A model generated the notes under the pieces. That model worked only from the letters and a program-made list of their open reading frames with translations, ran no database searches and was not told where the DNA came from. Below are positions 60,547 through 64,000 of a stretch of 64,000 nt of DNA, piece by piece. The DNA comes from Streptantibioticus ferralitis (GTDB lineage: Bacteria > Actinomycetota > Actinomycetes > Streptomycetales > Streptomycetaceae): contig NZ_JARHTQ010000003.1 of the NCBI RefSeq assembly GCF_029223525.1, forward strand, positions 186,001-250,000. Direction: 5' to 3'. Made by a program: the position numbers and the translations under genes. Within the stretch, counting starts at the first letter, position 1. Every line of letters begins with the position of its first letter.

Positions 60547-61110
60547 CTAGTGGTTGGCTGACGCGAGCAGCGCGAGCACGCCGGTGACGGCCTGTTCGAA
60601 GGGCCTGACGGAGTCCGCGGCGCGGGCCAGCACGTATCCGCCCTGCAAGGTGGCCGCGATGGTGGCGGCGGTGGCCGCCGGGTCCAGCGCCGCGTTGAAC
60701 TCGCCGCGCGACTGGCCTTCGGCGACGACCTCGGCGAGCCGCCGCCGCAGCCAGTCGAAGAGCTCGTCCAGCGGCGCGCGCAGTTCGGGGCTGGCGATGA
60801 TGTCCGGGTCCATGGTCAGGCGCCCGACCGGGCAGCCGCGCAGCACATCGCGCTCGCGGCGCAGATACCCGGTGATCCGCTCCAGGGCGGTGCCGGGCGC
60901 CGACAGCAAGGCGTCCGCCGTCATCCGCATCTGCTCGACGGTCCGCCGTACGGCGGCCAGCGCGAGATCGGACTTGCCGCTGAAGTGGTGGTACATGCTC
61001 CCCTGGCCCGCTCCGGCGCGCTGCAGGATCGCCTTCGGGCTGGTGCCCACGTAGCCGCGCTCCCAGAGCAGCTCGCGGGTGCTCTCGATCAACCGGTCCG
61101 CCGTGTCCAT
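60547..61110 (-). CDS. TetR-family regulator (LmrA/YxaF-like)
   Basis: 187 residues from ATG 61110. HTH: RLIESTRELLWERGYVGTSP, ILQRAGAGQGSMYHHFSGKS. The effector domain matches the YxaF/LmrA type: GCPVGRLTMDPDIIASPELR and LQGGYVLARAADS. It probably represses itself and the DUF4865 gene. TACATACCAGTAGTTACA, just upstream, is partly palindromic and may be the operator. Confidence 0.9.
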   Translation of the reverse strand: MDTADRLIESTRELLWERGYVGTSPKAILQRAGAGQGSMYHHFSGKSDLALAAVRRTVEQMRMTADALLSAPGTALERITGYLRRERDVLRGCPVGRLTMDPDIIASPELRAPLDELFDWLRRRLAEVVAEGQSRGEFNAALDPAATAATIAATLQGGYVLARAADSVRPFEQAVTGVLALLASANH

Positions 61111-61192
61111 GAGGTGACTGTACATACCAGTAGTTACAATTTCCAGCCGAACGGCCGCCCCCAAGGTCTACGGGGCCACGACCGCTACGGGC

Positions 61193-61705
61193 CTACGGCG
61201 CCGGGACGACGGTGGCGGCCGCCGGATCGGCCGCCTCCACGGCGCGCACCAGCGGGGCGAGCTCGGGGACCCGCGCCGCCTCGTCGAGCGCCTCGCGCAG
61301 CGCGGCGTCGTTGGTGGGCCGGGCCGCGTCGAGCAGCGCCCGCCCGGCCTCGGTGACCTCGGTGTAGATGCCGCGCCGGTCGTCGGGGCACAGGTAGCGG
61401 GTGAGCAGCCCCTGGTCCTCCAGCTTGTTGACCACGCGCGTGGTGGCGCTCTGGCTGAGCACCACGGCGTTCGCCAGTTGCTGCATCCGCATGTGGTGGC
61501 CCTGCTGGCGGCTGAGTACGCGGAGCACGGAGTACTCGGTGACGCCGAGGCCATGGGTGAACTGCGGCGCCCGCTCGATACGGCCCGCGATACGGGAGTG
61601 CAGCGCGGCCAGCGCGCACCAGCCCTGGGCCAGGGCCTCCGCGGTCTCCTGCGGCGCTGTCGCCGGCTGGCCCGGGTGTTGTTCCGACCGGTCCGGCTGG
61701 GACAT
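61193..61705 (-). CDS. MarR-family regulator
   Basis: 170 residues; ATG 61705 with GAGGAGG upstream. The wHTH is complete: HGLGVTEYSVLRVLSRQQGH, MQQLANAVVLSQSATTRVVN, LEDQGLLTRYLCPDDRRGIY. It normally regulates a divergent transporter or oxidoreductase, but none is seen to its right, only a short frame at 61850 with a ribosome site and no family match. Confidence 0.9.
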   Translation of the reverse strand: MSQPDRSEQHPGQPATAPQETAEALAQGWCALAALHSRIAGRIERAPQFTHGLGVTEYSVLRVLSRQQGHHMRMQQLANAVVLSQSATTRVVNKLEDQGLLTRYLCPDDRRGIYTEVTEAGRALLDAARPTNDAALREALDEAARVPELAPLVRAVEAADPAAATVVPAP

Positions 61706-62171
61706 CGCGCCTCCTCGCAGCGTACGTCCTGCCCCGCGTAGAACTGTCGGCCGGGGGGCAGCGGCTCGTGCAACAACCCGCGTACGCGGGTCGCGCGGCA
61801 CGGCCCGCCCGGCCCTCGGAACCACCGACGATCCCGAGGAGAAGCAGACATGCTCCCGGCGCTCTCCACCGCGGCGATCAGGGTCCCGGATCGCACAGCA
61901 CCGTGGGTTCTCCCGTACCCCGCGGGTGCGGCCTGCCAGCTGAGCATGGCGTCACCGGTTGACCCCCCGGTCCCCGGGACGCTTGCTTCGACGCCACGAT
62001 GGCATGCGCGACGCCCCCGCGTATTGGAAGAATCCGCACCCGCGCCCCTGCCACCCGCGACGGAGGCGTCCGAGCGCCGTTCCGGCCAGGATCCCCGGAC
62101 CGGCCGCAGCCCCCGCCACCCCTACATCCCCCTACGCCCCGAAGCCGCGCGCGGACGCGCGCACGGCGCCC
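61706..62171. other. Gap with a possible broken target gene
   Basis: ATG 61851 is preceded by GAGGAG at 8 nt and begins MLPALSTAAIRVPDRTAPWV, but the frame turns into low-complexity sequence and I recognise nothing. It may be the start of a lost transporter gene divergent from marR. Confidence 0.4.
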
Positions 62172-63062
62172 TCATCCCGCCAGTACGACGCTGGTCACCT
62201 CGCCCGCCAAGCGGTCGACCGTCGGCGGCCCGGCGATTGCCCGCAACCCCGCGCGTTCGGCGACGAACGCGCGGGGCGTACGGCCGGTCATGGTCTTGAA
62301 CTCGCCGTTGAAGTGAGCCTGGTCGTAGAAGCCGCAGACGGCGGCCGTCCGCGCGGCAGGTAGGCCGGCGGCCAGCAGACGCAGGGCGTGCTGGAGGCGC
62401 AGTACCCGGGCCGCCGCCTTCGGGCCCAGGCCGATCTGCTCGCGGAAGCGGTTCTCCAACTGCCGTACGCCCCAACCGACATCGGTGGCCAGTTGGCGCA
62501 CCGGCATCGTCCCCTCTGTACGGCACAACTGGGCCCATGCGGTCGCGATGCGGGGTGAGCTGGTCGGCCCGGACGACGACCAGTTGAGCAGTACCGCATC
62601 GAGCAGGGCGAAACGGCGCCCCCAACTCGGTGTCGCGGACAGCGCTTCGGTCAGTTGGGCGAAGCGGCGGCCGAGTAAGTCGCCCGGGTCCACGGTCCGG
62701 TCAGCCAGCTCGTGCATCGGCACACCGAAGAGCGTGAAGGCCGTCCATGGCGCCAGCAGCACCTCGATGCCATGGAGCCGCCCGTCGTGCTCGCCCAGTG
62801 ACGCCCGGGTGTGCAGGCCCGAAAGGCAGGCCTCGAACATCGCGGGCGGGGCGGTGGGGCCGGTGATCCGCAGCCGGTGACCGAGGCCGATGACCAGGGT
62901 GACCACTCCGACCGGCGCCTCCCATCGCCGTCGTGGACGTTCCATTGCGAGCCGGAAGCCGCGATAGGCGATCACCCCCGGCCGCAGCCGCGGATGCGGG
63001 AACGCGGACGCCGTCTCCCAAGTGCCCGTGGAACTCGCCTGGTACCGCACCGCCTGGTACAT
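62172..63062 (-). CDS. AraC-family transcription regulator
   Basis: 296 residues; ATG 63062 has GGAGG about 9 nt upstream. The C-terminal AraC domain reads MPVRQLATDVGWGVRQLENR, FREQIGLGPKAAARVLRLQ, LPAARTAAVCGFYDQAHFNG and TGRTPRAFVAERAG. The N-terminal 170 residues form a cupin-like ligand domain (VVTLVIGLGHRLRITGP; GIEVLLAPWTAFTLFGVP). It is divergent from the thioesterase gene across 474 bp, so it may control the biosynthetic cluster expected to the right. Confidence 0.9.
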   Translation of the reverse strand: MYQAVRYQASSTGTWETASAFPHPRLRPGVIAYRGFRLAMERPRRRWEAPVGVVTLVIGLGHRLRITGPTAPPAMFEACLSGLHTRASLGEHDGRLHGIEVLLAPWTAFTLFGVPMHELADRTVDPGDLLGRRFAQLTEALSATPSWGRRFALLDAVLLNWSSSGPTSSPRIATAWAQLCRTEGTMPVRQLATDVGWGVRQLENRFREQIGLGPKAAARVLRLQHALRLLAAGLPAARTAAVCGFYDQAHFNGEFKTMTGRTPRAFVAERAGLRAIAGPPTVDRLAGEVTSVVLAG

Positions 63063-63536
63063 CCGGTGTCCCCTCCGTGCGCTCCGTAACTCCACCGACA
63101 CCGCGCCGTCTTCACACCAGCAAGCCACCAATGCGCTCGCTCCGCAGGTCGATTGACGGAACCGTTGCCTCGCGGACACACCGCGCCCGGCAGCCGGGAA
63201 GGACCGCCTGCCCGGGCCTGCCGTAAGGCCCAACTCGCATAAGCGTGCGACGTCAAGTGATTTTTGACATCGTCCGAACGGGTGATCGAGTAGTCCCGGC
63301 CACCAGGCAGAACGACCGATCCCAGGTGGTCCAGTCGGGCCCCGTCCGGGTGGCGGGGGCAAAGCTAGGGGTACCCCCTAGATCACCCGTTCTGCTAGAC
63401 ATGGAGCCAGGCCGAGGAGTTCGTGTGGATTGCCGGACAGGCAACGACGCCTCGCAGCGGCATGCCGTAGAGGGGCTCCGCAGGGACGACCACGTTCGGC
63501 CGCAGTCGGGGAACCACAGGAAAGAGTTTCGGTGCA
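63063..63536. promoter_or_regulatory. Regulatory gap before the thioesterase gene
   Basis: No gene seen. The palindrome CTAGGGG-TAC-CCCCTAG at 63365-63381 (perfect 7-bp arms, 3-nt centre) resembles LuxR-type boxes such as the CTVGGGAWWTCCCBAG site of PAS-LuxR regulators. It lies 156 bp upstream of the thioesterase start. Confidence 0.5.
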
Positions 63537-64000
63537 GTGGGTGAACTCCAGGACGTCAGCCGTTGGATACGCCGTTTCCACCCTGCCGAGGAAAGCGGAG
63601 TACGTCTCGTCTGCCTGCCGCACGCCGGCGGGTCGGCACCCTTCTACTTCCCGATGTCTCGCGCGCTCGCTCCCGCGGTAGACGTCCTGTCATTGCAGTA
63701 CCCAGGACGCCAGGACCGTCGCACGGACCGGGCCATCGAGAACATCGGTGAGTACGCCGACGCGATCGCCACTGAACTGAAGCCGTGGTTGGACCGTCCG
63801 ACCGCGCTGTTCGGCCACAGCATGGGAGCGATTCTCGCCTTCGAGGTGACCCGGCGTCTGGAACGCGATCTCGACTTCGTTCCGCTCGTTGTCTTCGCCT
63901 CCGGTCGACGGGCTCCGTCCCGGCACCGCGATGAGAATGTGCACCGCCGTGACGACGACGGCATCGTGAAGGAGATGCGGCTGTTGAGTGGCACCGACTC
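63537..64000 (+). CDS. Type II thioesterase, cut by window edge
   Basis: The frame from GTG 63537 runs off the right edge after 154 codons. It starts MGELQDVSRWIRRFHPAEES and shows the type II thioesterase hallmarks RLVCLPHAGGSAPFYFPM (oxyanion loop), VLSLQYPGRQDRRTD and the nucleophile Ser95 in LFGHSMGA, followed by VFASGRRAPSRH. The Asp/His of the triad lie beyond the window. Such enzymes clear blocked carrier proteins in polyketide or nonribosomal peptide assembly lines, so a biosynthetic cluster is expected to the right. Start choice is moderate; AGGAAAG lies about 15 nt upstream. Confidence 0.9.
   Translation, partial: MGELQDVSRWIRRFHPAEESGVRLVCLPHAGGSAPFYFPMSRALAPAVDVLSLQYPGRQDRRTDRAIENIGEYADAIATELKPWLDRPTALFGHSMGAILAFEVTRRLERDLDFVPLVVFASGRRAPSRHRDENVHRRDDDGIVKEMRLLSGTD

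Overview
The window is a stretch of chromosome from a Streptomyces or a very close relative. Support comes from the very high GC content with third-position bias, a complete adpA gene that carries an in-frame TTA (bldA-type) codon, actinobacterial families (WhiJ-like XRE plus DUF397, a TPR-type XRE regulator, DUF993), a CsoR-type copper operator, and a gene order around adpA-orn, glmS, the acyl-CoA carboxylase operon and citA that I recall from the S. coelicolor core (about SCO2793 down to SCO2736, read in reverse). The species cannot be named from sequence alone.

Layout. 1-9.4 kb: a truncated PEP mutase/isocitrate lyase-like gene, a large XRE regulator, a SpeE-like methyltransferase-fold gene, a two-component system followed by a secreted GH18 chitinase, a chorismate mutase and an HdeD-like membrane protein. 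9.58-16.31 kb: a 6.7-kb decayed genomic island at tRNA-His. It is bounded by 23-bp direct repeats of the tRNA 3' end. It holds an excisionase-like gene, an intact regulator/SDR pair, and pieces of an integrase, an ISAs1-type transposase, a glyoxalase, an L-serine dehydratase and a GT87 mannosyltransferase. 16.3-22.2 kb: tRNA-His, orn, adpA with a long upstream region, a universal stress protein and glmS. 22.3-31.2 kb: acyl-CoA catabolism of the leucine/isovalerate type (carboxylase beta and alpha, HMG-CoA lyase, acyl-CoA dehydrogenase), with a divergent TetR regulator, a second acyl-CoA dehydrogenase and a TesB thioesterase.

31-38 kb: a PucR regulator divergent from an agmatinase-like gene and a ThDP enzyme, then a WhiJ-like XRE/DUF397 pair with small divergent genes. 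38.3-42.3 kb: one very large fused ABC exporter with one degenerate ATP site. 42.3-46.3 kb: a lipoprotein, an intergenic repeat region, a LysR regulator, an isomerase-like gene and a MarR-GNAT fusion. 46.5-52 kb: a LacI regulator divergent from a three-gene sugar or polyol operon (GFO/IDH/MocA oxidoreductase, DUF993, isomerase), then ribokinase. 52-56 kb: recD2 and citrate synthase. 56.5-63 kb: an SDR, a CopZ-like chaperone under a CsoR-type operator, a DedA protein and a run of small regulators (TetR, MerR-like, TetR, MarR, AraC). At the right edge a type II thioesterase begins, the kind of gene that accompanies polyketide or nonribosomal peptide clusters, so a biosynthetic cluster probably continues beyond the window.

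Most genes belong to known families. The least described material is the tRNA-His island (several partial att copies, a helically phased GGGGA array beside a long inverted repeat, chimeric gene junctions) and the LacI/DUF993 operon. Functions are assigned by reading translated motifs; no database search was run.
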